64,000 bases of DNA, from the NCBI RefSeq assembly GCF_900090325.1, contig NZ_FMHW01000002.1, forward strand, positions 5,023,001 to 5,087,000, given 5' to 3'. Made by a program: the position numbers and the translations under genes. The stretch's first letter is position 1. Every line of letters begins with the position of its first letter. This DNA is from Micromonospora pallida (lineage in GTDB: Bacteria; Actinomycetota; Actinomycetes; Mycobacteriales; Micromonosporaceae). The notes under the pieces were generated by a model. It was not told where the DNA came from. It saw nothing but the letters and a program-made list of their open reading frames with translations, and ran no database searches. Shown piece after piece: positions 63,040 to 64,000 of this stretch.

Positions 63040-64000
63040 GTGGAACTCGCCTGGTACGCCCTCCTGGGCTTCTTCTTCGCCGCCTACCTTGTGCTCGGCG
63101 GCCTCGACTACGGGACCGGCCTGCTGCTCACCCGGACCGGTGACCCGACCGCCCGGCGCGGCATGCTCAACGCGGTCGGCCCGTTCTTCCTCGGCAACGA
63201 GGTATGGCTGATCGCCACCATCGGCATCCTCTTCGGGGCGTTCCCGATCATGGAGGGGGAACTCCTCTCCGGCCTCTACCCGGCCTTCGCCGGGGCGCTC
63301 CTCGGCGTGATCCTGGTCACCGCAGCGGTGCAGTTGCGCAGCCGGCCGGCGAGCCGGTGGGCCCGTGCCGCCTGGGACCAGGTGATCATCGTCGGCTCCG
63401 CGCTCGCCGCGCTGGGCTGGGGCGCGGTGCTCGCCGGAATGCTCCAGGGCGTCCCGTTGAACGCCGAGGGCACGGTGGTCGGTATCAGCCACCTCTTCAC
63501 CCCGTTCGCGCTGGTCGCCGCAGTGACCATGGTGGCGCTGGTGGTCGTGCACGGCGCGGCCTTCCTGGCCCTGCGGCTGCCCGCCGACGAGGCCGCGCCG
63601 GTCGCCGCGCTGGGTCGCAAGCTGGTGCCGGTCGCCCTCGCCGCGAGCGTCGTGACCACCGTCGTGGGCCTGCTCTCCGACCGGGTACGCGACGCGGCGC
63701 AGCAGCCCGTCGCCGCGATCGCCCTGCCCGTACTGCTGGTGGTGGCCCTGGCGGTGGCGCTGGTCGGTTTCGGCCGCCGCCCCGGCCTGGCCTTCACCGC
63801 CACCAGCGTGGCGCTGGCGCTGCCGGTGCTGCTGGTCGGGGCGACCCTCTGGCCCAACGCGCTGTACTCCACCATCGACCCGGCGGCCAGCCTGACCGTG
63901 GCCGACGCGGCGGCCAGCGGACCGACCCTGCGCCTGTTGGGCTGGCTGACGGTGCCGCTCGTGCCGGCCCTACTAGGCTTCCAGGTGATGTTGTGGTGGG
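63040..64000 (+). CDS. cydB: cytochrome bd oxidase subunit II (partial, cut by window end)
   Basis: 320 codons present from GTG 63040, which follows GAGGAG. Seen: AWYALLGFFFAAYLVLGGLD, YGTGLLLTRTGD, FFLGNEVWLIATIGILFGAF and TPFALVAAVTMVALVVVHGA. Multi-pass partner of CydA; begins 10 bp after cydA. The C-terminus lies outside the window. Confidence 0.93.
   Translation, partial: MELAWYALLGFFFAAYLVLGGLDYGTGLLLTRTGDPTARRGMLNAVGPFFLGNEVWLIATIGILFGAFPIMEGELLSGLYPAFAGALLGVILVTAAVQLRSRPASRWARAAWDQVIIVGSALAALGWGAVLAGMLQGVPLNAEGTVVGISHLFTPFALVAAVTMVALVVVHGAAFLALRLPADEAAPVAALGRKLVPVALAASVVTTVVGLLSDRVRDAAQQPVAAIALPVLLVVALAVALVGFGRRPGLAFTATSVALALPVLLVGATLWPNALYSTIDPAASLTVADAAASGPTLRLLGWLTVPLVPALLGFQVMLWW

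Overview
The window is high-GC actinobacterial chromosome with strong G/C third-position bias, many GTG starts, many start codons preceded at 6-8 bases by a TANNNT box, and type VII secretion, mycosin and acyl-CoA carboxylase genes. Gene content and codon use fit a Micromonosporaceae genome (Micromonospora or a close relative). That assignment is inference; no rRNA or species marker is present. Two blocks keep an order I recall from Mycobacterium tuberculosis. The first, 0.2-24 kb, holds GtrA, PH-domain protein, birA, accD5, accE5, maf and accA3. The second, 41-57 kb, holds lpdA, an M20 amidohydrolase, pmmB and upp.

Layout. 0-4 kb: two GtrA membrane proteins, a MaoC-like hydratase, a divergent lipoprotein signal peptidase and a PH-domain protein. 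4-24 kb: the acyl-CoA carboxylase region. birA diverges from the carboxyltransferase gene, and the epsilon and biotin-carrier subunit genes lie 8.5 and 15 kb further on. Between them sit an ECF sigma factor with its membrane partner, a methyltransferase, an M50 peptidase, a Uma2 nuclease, a GH25 lysozyme, a small GntR regulator, a receptor kinase, a three-gene type VII substrate/mycosin operon, maf, an O-methyltransferase and a two-gene ABC exporter. 24-32 kb: LysG/LysE, the IMPDH-like GuaB1, and a MarR regulator with a heterodimeric ABC exporter.

32-40 kb is the accessory part. It holds a threonyl-tRNA synthetase paralogue without editing domain, a tRNA-Thr 3' fragment, a LysR regulator, a large secreted subtilase, and an IS1182-type element inserted in an older transposase pseudogene. 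The synthetase is preceded by what looks like a complete ribosome-mediated attenuator: a 17-residue leader peptide with three consecutive Thr ACG codons, a hairpin that begins at the third Thr codon, and a terminator hairpin. This is the most interesting signal in the window.

40-57 kb: a DedA protein, LpdA quinone reductase, a gamma-glutamylcyclotransferase-like protein, a frameshifted SCO6745-like gene, an MBL-fold hydrolase, a DUF4349 lipoprotein, an M20 amidohydrolase, an acyl-CoA mutase large subunit, a second receptor kinase, phosphosugar mutase, GPP34 and upp. 56.5-60 kb: deoC and a tandem aldehyde dehydrogenase pair whose second member lacks the catalytic half, resembling a split ALDH16. 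Together with pmmB and upp they suggest deoxynucleoside salvage and catabolism. 60-64 kb: a BlaI/BlaR-like pair followed by cydAB. The same CTAC-N5-GTAG dyad lies in the blaI and cydA promoters, so the regulator probably controls the bd oxidase. Convergent gene ends carry strong GC hairpins, three of them copies of one interspersed paired-palindrome element.
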